A DNA stretch of 64,000 nucleotides from CAWCDJ01 sp963836015 (lineage in GTDB: Bacteria > Acidobacteriota > Terriglobia > Bryobacterales > Bryobacteraceae). Position 1 is the first letter of the stretch. Each line of letters opens with the position of its first letter. This document shows positions 1 to 8,937 of the stretch, piece after piece. Both the position numbers and the translations under genes were made by a program. Below the pieces are notes generated by a model, which worked only from the letters and a program-made list of their open reading frames with translations, did no database searches and was not told the origin of the DNA. The stretch spans positions 146,034 through 210,033 of the forward strand of contig CAWIIF010000007.1 of assembly GCA_963836015.1 (NCBI GenBank). Direction: 5' to 3'.

Positions 1-1
1 C

Positions 2-115
2 GCGAGCGGAATCCTCCTGATCTGCTTCCTGAAGCGCCGCCGCTTCTCCGGCCTGATGGCCGCGTCCATCGGCGCCGCCCTGTGCTGGTTCGTCTGCCGG
101 ATTTGGGTTCCCTAG
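2..115 (+). CDS. C-terminal fragment of a membrane protein
   Basis: The reading frame is open from the window edge to a TAG at 113-115, giving 37 residues and no start inside the window. The fragment has two short hydrophobic stretches (around ILLICFL and AASIGAALCWFVC) separated by a basic KRRR loop, as at the end of a small polytopic inner-membrane protein. The positive loop suggests a cytoplasmic turn. The family cannot be told from this piece. Confidence 0.45.
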   Translation, partial: ASGILLICFLKRRRFSGLMAASIGAALCWFVCRIWVP

Positions 116-164
116 CACCTACCCCTAAAACGCTGCGCCCGCGTGATAGATTGGGATAAGAGCT

Positions 165-725
165 ATGAACTGCGCGCTGCGAGGTCTCTTATTTCTAACT
201 TGTGCCGCGGCGCTTTTTGCCCAGGCGCCTTCCCCCGCGCCGCAAACGGCGGGGCTCGAAACCGATTGGGATATCCGGCCCGTGCTGACCGAGATCGGCG
301 CCCATGCCGGCCGCCTGCTGCCCGCGCTCGACAAGATCGATGTGCACGCGTGGAAGGGTGCGTCCGAGACCTACATTGCCCAGCTCCAGTCCAGCAAGGA
401 ACAGGCCCGGGCGCTCTCCGCGGGAGCCAAGGCGCTGGCGGCCAACCCGGAGCATCTTTCCGCGGCGCTCGAGGTGTACTTTCGTATCCAGGGCCTGGAT
501 TCGATGTTGAATTCGCTCGTGGAAGGCGTCCGCAAATACCAGAGCCCGGCGGAGGCATCGGCGCTGGCCAGCCTGGAGGCCGAAAACGGCGCGAATCGCG
601 ACCGCTTTCAAAAATATATCGTCAACCTCGCCGCCGAGCGTGAGCAGGACCTGGCAGTGATGGATCGCGAAGCCCAGCGCTGCCGCGGCATCCTGACCCA
701 AACACCGCGGCCGGGAAGGAAATAG
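165..725 (+). CDS. Hypothetical secreted helical protein
   Basis: This 186-residue protein starts at an ATG and opens with a clear Sec signal peptide (hydrophobic residues 6-19, then ALFAQA, a likely cleavage site near residue 21). The mature part is Ala/Glu/Leu-rich with no transmembrane segment and looks all-helical. There is one Cys near the C-terminus, and the tail is basic (RPGRK). No enzymatic motif is recognised. It is followed after 9 bases by the Cys-rich protein at 735, so the two may be co-transcribed. Signal-peptide periplasmic proteins of this kind are common in Solibacter-type genomes. I cannot assign a function. Confidence 0.65.
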   Translation: MNCALRGLLFLTCAAALFAQAPSPAPQTAGLETDWDIRPVLTEIGAHAGRLLPALDKIDVHAWKGASETYIAQLQSSKEQARALSAGAKALAANPEHLSAALEVYFRIQGLDSMLNSLVEGVRKYQSPAEASALASLEAENGANRDRFQKYIVNLAAEREQDLAVMDREAQRCRGILTQTPRPGRK

Positions 726-734
726 CGGTTAAGA

Positions 735-1043
735 ATGCCATTTCTATGCAGCATTTGTGGAGAAGAATCCTCGCGGATCTGTGCCCGCTGCACTAAGGAC
801 GCGTGCAGCAATCATCTTTGCGAGAAGTGCTTGTGCTGCAGCGATTGTTGTGAATGTGAGGTGGTGCTCTCGGACCGGCCGCCCGTCTCCGCGCGGTCCG
901 TCATTCCCAGGCACGAGCCCGTGCCGGATCCCGATCCGGAACCGGAACCCCCGCACCCGCCGCCCGATCCCGATCCGTTTCCGGAACCTGAGCCCGGCCC
1001 CGTCGAAGCCACTTCCGGCAGCGATCCCGAACCGCCCTGGTAG
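735..1043 (+). CDS. Cys-rich zinc-ribbon-like protein with Pro-acidic repeat tail
   Basis: A 102-residue protein in two parts. Residues 1-42 hold eleven cysteines, mostly in CxxC pairs or near pairs (CSIC, CARC, CEKCLC, CCECE), with one His, as in small B-box or double zinc-ribbon modules. Residues 60-102 are almost only Pro, Asp, Glu and Gly in PDP/PEP repeats, a stiff, strongly acidic tail. There is no signal peptide, so it should be cytoplasmic. Zinc binding is inferred from the cysteine pattern. The partner or target is unknown. Confidence 0.6.
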   Translation: MPFLCSICGEESSRICARCTKDACSNHLCEKCLCCSDCCECEVVLSDRPPVSARSVIPRHEPVPDPDPEPEPPHPPPDPDPFPEPEPGPVEATSGSDPEPPW

Positions 1044-1046
1044 CTC

Positions 1047-1367
1047 TTACTTCCCTTCTTCGGACGCCGCTTCGCCTTCCGCGGCTGCCTCCGGGCCGGC
1101 TGCCTCCTGCTCCGCAATTACCCGGCGCGCTTCTTCGATGCGGTTGCGCGGCACCTGCACTTCCACGCCGAGCGGCGGAATGCCCGTCGCGCGCCACACG
1201 ACCGCCGGTATCCCGTTGGCTTCCAGTATGCCCTGAATCATGTCGGCCTCTACTTCGGCATCGATTGTCGCGGAGCGGAACAGGGAAACCATGTCCAGAT
1301 CGTGCGAGATATCCACCGCGCCCTCGTCGTCGAAGTGCTCGTCGTCGTGTTCGGGATCTTGCGCCAT
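1047..1367 (-). CDS. DUF2007-type putative signal-transducing protein
   Basis: This 106-residue cytoplasmic protein has an acidic N-terminus, then a core of about 55 residues (MVSLFRSATIDAEVEADMIQ onward, with GIPAVV and VEVQVPRNRIEEARRVI). That core matches the small alpha/beta DUF2007 fold, in which a protein reports a shift between paralogous states. The last 20 residues are a low-complexity Ala/Glu tail. It is convergent with the gene at 735 (3 bases apart) and divergent from the YtxH gene at 1406. The family's biochemical role is not established, so the call rests on fold-level motif recognition only. Confidence 0.6.
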   Translation of the reverse strand: MAQDPEHDDEHFDDEGAVDISHDLDMVSLFRSATIDAEVEADMIQGILEANGIPAVVWRATGIPPLGVEVQVPRNRIEEARRVIAEQEAAGPEAAAEGEAASEEGK

Positions 1368-1405
1368 GACTCAAGGATATCGCAGAATGTGGAGGGAGCA
1401 TCCCA

Positions 1406-1690
1406 ATGTCCGCACACGTTCAGGATGAGATGGAAGAAAGTGCCAGCCGGCTCGCCTGGTTTTTGACAGGCGCCATTATCGGTGCCACCGTTGCGATACT
1501 TTACGCGCCCAAGAGCGGTAAAGATACGCGCCAGTTCCTTACCGACAAGACCCAGCAGGGCCGTGAAGCCATCAACGAGACCGGTCAGGATATCGTCGAT
1601 GCCGGCCGCGAGATGTTCGATCGCGGACGCAAGCTTGTGGAAGACGCCGCCGCCCTGTTCGAGCGCGGGCGCAAACTGGTCAAAGGCTGA
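1406..1690 (+). CDS. YtxH domain protein
   Basis: 94 residues. A single membrane helix (about residues 17-34, LAWFLTGAIIGATVAILYAP) is followed by the YtxH signature (APKSGKDTRQ) and an amphipathic helical tail with repeated R/K-E/D heptads. YtxH proteins are small membrane-anchored general-stress proteins with no defined biochemical activity. The stop is 3 bases before the TTG start of the MBL hydrolase at 1694, so the two are probably translationally linked. Confidence 0.8.
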   Translation: MSAHVQDEMEESASRLAWFLTGAIIGATVAILYAPKSGKDTRQFLTDKTQQGREAINETGQDIVDAGREMFDRGRKLVEDAAALFERGRKLVKG

Positions 1691-1693
1691 GCG

Positions 1694-2542
1694 TTGGCCG
1701 GTGTAGTCTTAGGCGATTTCGAAATTTACCATATTTCCGCCGGCCTGTACCGCTGGGACGGCGGCGCGTTCTTCGGCGTGGTTCCCAAGCCGATGTGGAG
1801 CCGAAAAACTGCCCCGGACCCGTTGAACCGGATCCAGGTTTCCTTCAACTGCTACCTGATTCGCACCGGCGAGCACCAGGTGCTGATCGAAACCGGCGCC
1901 GGGGACAAACTCGCCCCGCGGATGCGGGAACGGATGGACCTGCCTCCTGCGCACGACCCTCTCCCCGAAATCCTCGCGCGCCACGGATTCGACCCCGAAG
2001 GCATCGATATCGTCGTCAATAGCCATCTTCACTTCGATCATTGCGGCGGCAACACGGTCCTTACGGGCGGCGATGCCGCGCCGGCCTTCCCGCGAGCCCG
2101 CTATTTCGCGTCGCGCGCCGAGTGGGAGCACGCTCACGAGCGGCACCCCCGCGACAGCGTCAGCTACGACGATTCCAATTACGATCCGCTGGTGGAATCC
2201 GGCCGCATGGTCCTGGTGGATGGCGGCCGCGAGGTGGCTCCCGGAGTCCGTATGCGGCCGGCCCCCGGGCATAACCGCGATATGTGCGTGGTCACCGTGC
2301 ATTCCGGCGGCAAGACTTTCTGCTTCTTTTCGGACCTGATCCCCACCGCCGCGCACGTTCAGCCGACCTGGGTGGCTGCGTTCGATCTCTTTCCGCTCGA
2401 GACCATCGATACCAAGACTCAATGGCTGACCGCGGCCGCCCGGGAGAACTGGATTTGTGGCTTTGGCCACGACCCGGAACACCGGTTCGTGCGAATCCAA
2501 CCCGATCCCAAACACCGCTTCACCGCCGTTCCGCAGCCGTAG
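1694..2542 (+). CDS. MBL-fold metallo-hydrolase
   Basis: 282 residues from a TTG start. The metal-binding HxHxDH motif is His111-x-His113-x-Asp115-His116 (SHLHFDHCGG). Later metal or active-site positions are the GH of PAPGHNRDM and a second Asp in FFSDLIP. The arrangement, an N-terminal strand-rich part with NCYLIRTGEHQVLIETGAG followed by the HxHxDH loop, is that of cytoplasmic MBL hydrolases such as lactonases or glyoxalase-II-like enzymes. The substrate cannot be read from the sequence. TTG is chosen because it follows the upstream stop closely and no ATG precedes the conserved strand. Confidence 0.85.
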   Translation: MAGVVLGDFEIYHISAGLYRWDGGAFFGVVPKPMWSRKTAPDPLNRIQVSFNCYLIRTGEHQVLIETGAGDKLAPRMRERMDLPPAHDPLPEILARHGFDPEGIDIVVNSHLHFDHCGGNTVLTGGDAAPAFPRARYFASRAEWEHAHERHPRDSVSYDDSNYDPLVESGRMVLVDGGREVAPGVRMRPAPGHNRDMCVVTVHSGGKTFCFFSDLIPTAAHVQPTWVAAFDLFPLETIDTKTQWLTAAARENWICGFGHDPEHRFVRIQPDPKHRFTAVPQP

Positions 2543-2573
2543 ACGGCGCCTTCGCATGGGAGAATAGTTTTAG

Positions 2574-4136
2574 ATGGCTACCGCAACGATCACGGAATTC
2601 CGCAACGAGCCCTACGCCGATTTTACGCAGCCTGCCAATCGTCAGGCCATGGAAGCGGCACTTGCCAAGGTGCGCTCCCAATGCGGTCGTGAATACCAGC
2701 TTCGGATCGACGGCGAATGGATCGCGACCGGTGACAAGCTCGTCTCGGTGAATCCTTCCAATCCGAAAGAGATCATCGGCGTTCACCACAAAGCCACCGC
2801 CGAACTGGCGGCCAGGGCGGTCGAGAACGCGTCCAAAGCTTTCGTACAGTGGAGCCGGACTCCCGCGGCGGATCGCGTCGGACTGCTTCTCGAAGCCGCC
2901 CGCCTGCTGCGCGTTCGCAAGTTCGAGTTTGATGCCTGGCTGGTGCTGGAAGCCGGCAAGACCTGGCCGGAAGCCGAGGCGGACGTCTCCGAAGCCATCG
3001 ACTTCTGCGAGTACTACGCCCGCGAGATGCAGCGGCTGGCTGCTCCGCAGCCCGTGGTGCAGCTTCCCGGCGAGCAGGACGAGATGATCTACGTTCCGCT
3101 CGGCGTGGGCGTGATCATTCCGCCATGGAACTTCCCACTCGCCATTCTGGCCGGCATGGCCGTGGCGGCGCTGGTTACCGGCAATACGGTCGTGATCAAG
3201 CCTTCGAGCGAAACCCCGACCATCGCCGCCAAGTTCGCCGAGGTGCTGCTCGAGGCCGGCTTCCCCGAGTCCAGCTTCACCCTGCTGACCGGCAGCGGCG
3301 CTGCCGTGGGAGACGTGCTCGTACAGCATCCCAAGACCCGCTTCGTCTCGTTTACGGGTTCCCGCGATGTGGGCCTCCGGATCAACGAGCTGGCTGCAAA
3401 GCATCAACCCGGGCAGCTATGGATCAAGCGCGTGGTTGCCGAAATGGGCGGCAAAGACGCCATCATCGTGGACGCCGATTCCGATCTCGACCGGGCGGTT
3501 GACGGGGTGCTCGCCTCCGCATTCGGATACCAGGGCCAGAAATGCTCCGCCTGTTCCCGGGCAATTGTCGATGCCCAGGTCTACGACGAGTTTCTGGACA
3601 AACTATCGGCCAAGGCCCGCGGCATCAAAATGGGGCCTTCCGACGACCCCGGAAATTACATGGGCCCAGTGATTAGCGCCGGCGCGCGCAAAACGATCCT
3701 CCAATATATCGAGGCAGGTAAGAAGGAAGGCCGCCTGGTAGTGGGTGGCCAGGCTCCGGAGGGCGACGGCTACTTCGTGGCCCCCACGATTATCGCCGAC
3801 GTCGATTCCAAGGCCCGCGTCTTCCAGGAAGAGATCTTCGGCCCCGTCCTGGCCGTCACGAAGGCGAAGGACTTCGAGCACGCCCTCGATCTCGCCAACG
3901 ATTCGCAATACGGCCTGACCGGCGCCGTTTTCTCCAACAATCCGGAGCACTTGCGCGAAGCCCGCGGGCGCTTCCATGTGGGGAATCTTTACTTCAACCG
4001 TAAGTGCACCGGGGCCATGGTGGGGGCGCACCCCTTCGGCGGCTTCAACATGTCCGGCACGGATTCGAAGGCCGGCGGACCCGACTACCTGCTCCTGTAT
4101 CTGCAGGCCAAGTCCGTAGCTACGCGCGTCGCCTGA
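2574..4136 (+). CDS. rocA: L-glutamate gamma-semialdehyde (P5C) dehydrogenase
   Basis: 520 residues, the usual length for the stand-alone RocA/PutA-C-type aldehyde dehydrogenase. It oxidises L-glutamate gamma-semialdehyde to glutamate with NAD+, the second step of proline catabolism. Visible motifs are the substrate-channel IPPWNFPLAI, the NAD-binding FTGSRDVG, the catalytic general base Glu290 (AEMGGKDAI), and the catalytic Cys324 in GYQGQKCSACSR, the form specific to P5C dehydrogenases. The C-terminus has NRKCTGAMVG and FGGFNMSGTDSKAGG, also typical. No proline dehydrogenase gene is adjacent. It probably forms its own unit 31 bases after the MBL gene. Confidence 0.93.
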   Translation: MATATITEFRNEPYADFTQPANRQAMEAALAKVRSQCGREYQLRIDGEWIATGDKLVSVNPSNPKEIIGVHHKATAELAARAVENASKAFVQWSRTPAADRVGLLLEAARLLRVRKFEFDAWLVLEAGKTWPEAEADVSEAIDFCEYYAREMQRLAAPQPVVQLPGEQDEMIYVPLGVGVIIPPWNFPLAILAGMAVAALVTGNTVVIKPSSETPTIAAKFAEVLLEAGFPESSFTLLTGSGAAVGDVLVQHPKTRFVSFTGSRDVGLRINELAAKHQPGQLWIKRVVAEMGGKDAIIVDADSDLDRAVDGVLASAFGYQGQKCSACSRAIVDAQVYDEFLDKLSAKARGIKMGPSDDPGNYMGPVISAGARKTILQYIEAGKKEGRLVVGGQAPEGDGYFVAPTIIADVDSKARVFQEEIFGPVLAVTKAKDFEHALDLANDSQYGLTGAVFSNNPEHLREARGRFHVGNLYFNRKCTGAMVGAHPFGGFNMSGTDSKAGGPDYLLLYLQAKSVATRVA

Positions 4137-4257
4137 GCTCCGCTCAAATCCGGTCACCGCGGATAACACAATTTTTTTGGTGTGAAATCAGTGAGTTACC
4201 TCCTCGCTAGGGCGGAGCGTCCGCAACTGCCTCCTACCCTATAGGTGAGGACATCTG

Positions 4258-4719
4258 ATGAGCACTAATTCGCTACCGCTTGATGCCGCGGCTACCAGCC
4301 TGGCGGCCGCGCAGGCCAACGTTCTGGCCAGCACCAACGCCCAGGTCGCGCTTCTCAACAACAACCTGAAATCCAACTATCTTTCGTTTTTCAATGACTG
4401 GACGATCTCGCTGCTCGCCGGGAAGCCGGTGGGGGATCCGCCCAAGCCGCCGAACGGCTATGCCATGACCGCCAGCCCCGACGGGTTCGCCTACCCGGTC
4501 CTGGGGACGACCCCCGTCTGCGATATGCCGCCGGTACCGGAGGCGCCCCAGCCGTACATTCCGCCCGTCCTGCCGGAGCCGGAGAACCTGCGCAGCGTGC
4601 CGGTGGGAGACAAGCTGCCGGTCGGTTTCGTGATCGTGGATGCCGGCGGAACCCGCTGGCAGAAGCAGGCCAGCCCGACGCCGTTCGGTGTGGCGTACTT
4701 TTACGCCAAAGTCGCCTGA
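4258..4719 (+). CDS. Hypothetical protein with Pro-rich middle
   Basis: 153 residues with a good ribosome site (GTGAGGACATCTG before the ATG). The first 35 residues are Ala/Asn/Leu-rich and helical. The middle (about 60-115) is very Pro-rich (PVGDPPKPPNGY, PPVPEAPQPYIPP), and the end looks like a small beta unit. There is no signal peptide or membrane segment. I do not recognise a family. It stands alone between the P5C dehydrogenase and a convergent secreted protein. Confidence 0.6.
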   Translation: MSTNSLPLDAAATSLAAAQANVLASTNAQVALLNNNLKSNYLSFFNDWTISLLAGKPVGDPPKPPNGYAMTASPDGFAYPVLGTTPVCDMPPVPEAPQPYIPPVLPEPENLRSVPVGDKLPVGFVIVDAGGTRWQKQASPTPFGVAYFYAKVA

Positions 4720-4734
4720 TTCGTTGTGGTTACT

Positions 4735-4756
4735 GGGCGGGCCTCCCGGCCTGCCC
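4735..4756. terminator. Bidirectional stem-loop between convergent genes
   Basis: GGGCGGGCC, loop TCCC, GGCCTGCCC form a nine-base-pair stem (one G-T pair) in the 45-base gap between the plus gene ending at 4719 and the minus gene ending at 4765. Position and stability suit a shared terminator, although no long T-run follows on either side. Confidence 0.5.
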
Positions 4757-4764
4757 GCTGCGAC

Positions 4765-5538
4765 TCAGTGAATCGTCACGCGGATCGGGATTACTTCCCG
4801 CGTCTGCATCACGGCAATGCTGAGGGTCCCGGATTTCGCCTGATCCCCGGCCTTCAGCGTCAGGGTGGTTTTATCTTTTCCGCTGATTTCGGTGTGGGCG
4901 AGCTGCGCCTCGACACCCACGGGCCGGCCGGTTACGGAAACCGTCATCGGGCCGGACGCGGCATTGGTGATGGTCACCTCGGCGGACTCGCCTCGCGCCA
5001 GGTTGACCGATTCCGGGTCGGCTTTCACCTGTTTCATGACAAAGCCGTACCCCGCCGGAATCGCCGACGGAGAGGGCACCGGGCCGGAAGCCGGCCTGGT
5101 CCCGGCCGTCATCCGTCCGAACGGGCTCTGCCGCAAAGACTCCGGGTCAACGTACCAATACCACTTTCCATTCTCCAGCTTCCACGTGCTGGGGCTTGGA
5201 ATCTTGACAGGCTTGTTGGCAAACCCCGGAAACATCACGTACTGCTCGCACAACATCGTCGCTTTGGCTTTCGTAAAGTCGTCCGAGTAGTCGATCCGCT
5301 GAATGGAAAAGCTCAGGTACCGGGGCTTGTCGTGGTCGTAGAAGAACTCCTTGGTATCCTCCGCAACCAGGGCTTCCGCATCGCGGAACTGTCCTTTGAC
5401 GTGGTCTTCGTAGAATTCGTTGATGCGCGCACGCAGCGCCCGGTCCACCGCTTCGGGAGGCTTGTTAAAGACGTCGGCTGCGTTTTGCGCGAACGCGGCG
5501 GCCGCGCACGACATGGCTACCAATGTCAGGCGAATCAT
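4765..5538 (-). CDS. Hypothetical secreted protein with NTF2-like and Ig-like parts
   Basis: 257 residues with a Sec signal peptide (cleavage after AAAAFAQ, near residue 18). Residues 25-140 look like an NTF2/SnoaL-type cone (VDRALRARINEFYEDHVKGQ, EALVAEDTKEFFYDH, WKLENGKWYWY). Residues 165-257 are a beta-sandwich-like segment (ESAEVTITNAASGPMTVSVT). A Pro-rich linker joins them. No catalytic residues are recognised. It probably acts in the periplasm. It is divergent from the polyphosphate kinase gene at 5626. Confidence 0.6.
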   Translation of the reverse strand: MIRLTLVAMSCAAAAFAQNAADVFNKPPEAVDRALRARINEFYEDHVKGQFRDAEALVAEDTKEFFYDHDKPRYLSFSIQRIDYSDDFTKAKATMLCEQYVMFPGFANKPVKIPSPSTWKLENGKWYWYVDPESLRQSPFGRMTAGTRPASGPVPSPSAIPAGYGFVMKQVKADPESVNLARGESAEVTITNAASGPMTVSVTGRPVGVEAQLAHTEISGKDKTTLTLKAGDQAKSGTLSIAVMQTREVIPIRVTIH

Positions 5539-5625
5539 TTTTCTCCATTGTAAGACGCCGGGGAGAGGCTAAAAGTCGGACCGGATCCGCATATCGAAGC
5601 TCCATCTGGTTTAGTCTGGTAGAGC

Positions 5626-7773
5626 ATGGCTGGAACCGTCAGCGCCTCATCCCCAGCGCAGCCCGGATTAAACCTGGACGATCCGCAATTCTACGTGAAC
5701 CGCGAGCTGGCCTTGCTCAACTTCCAGTGGCGCGTGCTGGACGAGTCCAAGGACCCGACCAATCCCCTGCTGGAGCGCGCACGGTTCCTGTCGATCGTCG
5801 GCTCGAACCTGGACGAGTTCTTCATGGTCCGGGTGGCCAGCCTCAAGGCGCAGCTCGACGCCGGCATTCCGGAGTTTGGCCCGGACCGCATGAGCCCCAG
5901 CGCGCAACTGGTGGCAATCCGCCGCGAGGTCAAGCGTCTGCGGGACGCCGCCCACCAGTGCCTGGAATCAGAGCTGAAGCCCGCCCTGGCCGAGGAGGGC
6001 ATCCACATCATCGAGCATTCCGAGCTCAGCCCGAAGCAGTTGCTGGCGTGCAAACGCTACTTTTCGGAGATCATTTTTCCGGTCCTGACGCCACTGGCGT
6101 TTGACCCCGGCCGGCCCTTCCCCCACATCTCGAATCTGAGCCTGAACCTGGCGGTTTCGATCCGCGACGCCAACGGCGCCGAACGCTTCGCGCGCGTCAA
6201 AGTACCGGATTCCCTTCCTGCACTGGTCCCCCTGACCCGGCCGCGCAAATCCTCCAACAACCGGAGCCGTACGCGCCGGAAGGAATACTACGTTTGGATC
6301 GAGCAGGTAGTGGCGGCCAATCTGGACGCCCTGTTCCCGGGAATGCAGGTGATTGAAGCGCACCCGTTCCACGTCACGCGCGACGCCGACATCGCCATCA
6401 AGGAACTGGAGGCTGAAGACCTGCTGGAGACCATCGAGGAGGGAGTACGGCAGCGCAAGTTCGGAAGCGTGGTGCGCCTTCAGGTGAACCAGCAGATGCC
6501 TCAGCACATCGTTCAAATCCTGATGACCAACCTGGAGGTGGAGCCCGGCGACGTATACCGCGAGAAGGGACTTCTGGGCATGAGCCGGCTGGCATCCGCC
6601 GCGCAAATCGACCGGCCCGACCTGAAATACACGCCTTTTGTGGCGGCCACCCCTTCGGAGCTGCAGCCATCCTCCGAGGAAGAGGATCTCTTCAGCATCA
6701 TTCGCAGCCGCGACGTTCTGCTGCACCACCCTTTCCAATCGTTCCAGCCGGTGGTGGATTTTTTGCGGCGCGCCGCGCGCGATCCCGACGTCCTGGCGAT
6801 CAAGATGGTTCTGTACCGGGTGGGGCGCAACTCGCCGGTAGTGGAAGCCCTGCTCGAGGCCATCGAAGAGGGCAAGCAGGTCGCCGTCCTGATCGAGCTG
6901 AAGGCCCGCTTCGATGAGGAGAGCAACATCGAATGGGCGAAGGCGCTGGAGCGGGCCGGGGTGCATGTGGTCTACGGCCTGCTGGGGTTGAAGATCCACT
7001 GCAAGGCGGCCATCGTGCTACGGCGCGAGGGCGACGCCATCCGGCCTTACCTCCACCTGGCGACTGGGAACTATAACGTCGTCACCTCGCACCTGTATAC
7101 GGACCTGGGGCTCTTTACGGCCAATCGCGAACTGGCCGCCGACACGATCGACCTGTTCAATTTTCTGACCGGCTACTCGGCGAAGCGGGACTACGGCAAG
7201 CTGCTGGTGGCGCCGGTGAATTTGCGGGAGCGTTTCGAAGCGCTCGTCAAACGCGAGATCAAGAAACACGAGGCGGAGGGCAAGGGGCACCTGGTCTTCA
7301 AAATGAACGCCCTGGTGGATCCCGAGATGATTCGGGTGCTCTACCGCGCCTCGCGGGCCGGGGTGAAGATCGACCTGCTGGTCCGCGGCGCCTGCTGCCT
7401 GAGGCCCGGAATGCGCGGGGTCAGCGAAAACATCAAGGTGACGAGCATCGTGGGGCGCTTCCTCGAGCACAGCCGCATCTTCTACTTCCGGAACGGCGGC
7501 GACGAGGAGATCTACATCGGCAGCGCCGATATCATGCCCCGAAACCTGAACCGCCGGGTGGAGCTGCTCTTCCCGGTGGAGGATCCGGACCTGCGCCGGC
7601 GGATCCGCGACGAGATCCTGGCAATCTATCTGGTGGACAACGTGAAAGCGCGCCGCATGGCGCCGGACGGCTCCTACAAGCGGGTGCCGCGCCGTGAGGG
7701 CGAGAAGGTCCACAACAGCCAGGAAATACTCCTGGGCCCGCTCCCCCGCAAGCTGCCGCGCGTGACATGGTGA
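5626..7773 (+). CDS. ppk1: Polyphosphate kinase 1
   Basis: 715 residues, the standard PPK1 length. It transfers the terminal phosphate of ATP to inorganic polyphosphate reversibly and is membrane-associated. The N-terminal domain carries ELALLNFQWRVLDE and SNLDEFFMVRV. The two PLD-like C-terminal halves contain the catalytic histidines: His458 in GLKIHCKAAI (the autophosphorylated residue, equivalent to E. coli His435) and His615 in GRFLEHSRIF (equivalent to His592). LHLATGNYNV and IGSADIMPRNLNRRVE are also present. No ppx is adjacent. It is apparently monocistronic, followed after 21 bases by the LacI-type promoter/operator of the next operon. Confidence 0.96.
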   Translation: MAGTVSASSPAQPGLNLDDPQFYVNRELALLNFQWRVLDESKDPTNPLLERARFLSIVGSNLDEFFMVRVASLKAQLDAGIPEFGPDRMSPSAQLVAIRREVKRLRDAAHQCLESELKPALAEEGIHIIEHSELSPKQLLACKRYFSEIIFPVLTPLAFDPGRPFPHISNLSLNLAVSIRDANGAERFARVKVPDSLPALVPLTRPRKSSNNRSRTRRKEYYVWIEQVVAANLDALFPGMQVIEAHPFHVTRDADIAIKELEAEDLLETIEEGVRQRKFGSVVRLQVNQQMPQHIVQILMTNLEVEPGDVYREKGLLGMSRLASAAQIDRPDLKYTPFVAATPSELQPSSEEEDLFSIIRSRDVLLHHPFQSFQPVVDFLRRAARDPDVLAIKMVLYRVGRNSPVVEALLEAIEEGKQVAVLIELKARFDEESNIEWAKALERAGVHVVYGLLGLKIHCKAAIVLRREGDAIRPYLHLATGNYNVVTSHLYTDLGLFTANRELAADTIDLFNFLTGYSAKRDYGKLLVAPVNLRERFEALVKREIKKHEAEGKGHLVFKMNALVDPEMIRVLYRASRAGVKIDLLVRGACCLRPGMRGVSENIKVTSIVGRFLEHSRIFYFRNGGDEEIYIGSADIMPRNLNRRVELLFPVEDPDLRRRIRDEILAIYLVDNVKARRMAPDGSYKRVPRREGEKVHNSQEILLGPLPRKLPRVTW

Positions 7774-7794
7774 TGCCCGGGGGGCGCCCGAGGT

Positions 7795-7845
7795 TTGACA
7801 AGGGTTTTCGGCTGATATACTCTAACAGAGCTTGAGACGTTTCAA
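7795..7845 (+). promoter_or_regulatory. Promoter with LacI-type operator, isomerase operon
   Basis: A consensus -35 TTGACA (7795-7800) is followed by TATACT (7816-7821, 15-base spacer; TACTCT at 7818 gives 17). The operator TTGAGACGTTTCAA (7832-7845) is a 14-base near-palindrome with the central CG typical of LacI-family sites, placed where a bound repressor would block the start site. An identical 18-base stretch (GAGC plus the operator) recurs at 24964-24981. Confidence 0.75.
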
Positions 7846-7886
7846 GCGCAAGTGGAGCCGTGTCCTCTGAAAACCAAGGAGTCTTC

Positions 7887-8936
<1,050 letters not shown>

Positions 8937-8937
8937 T

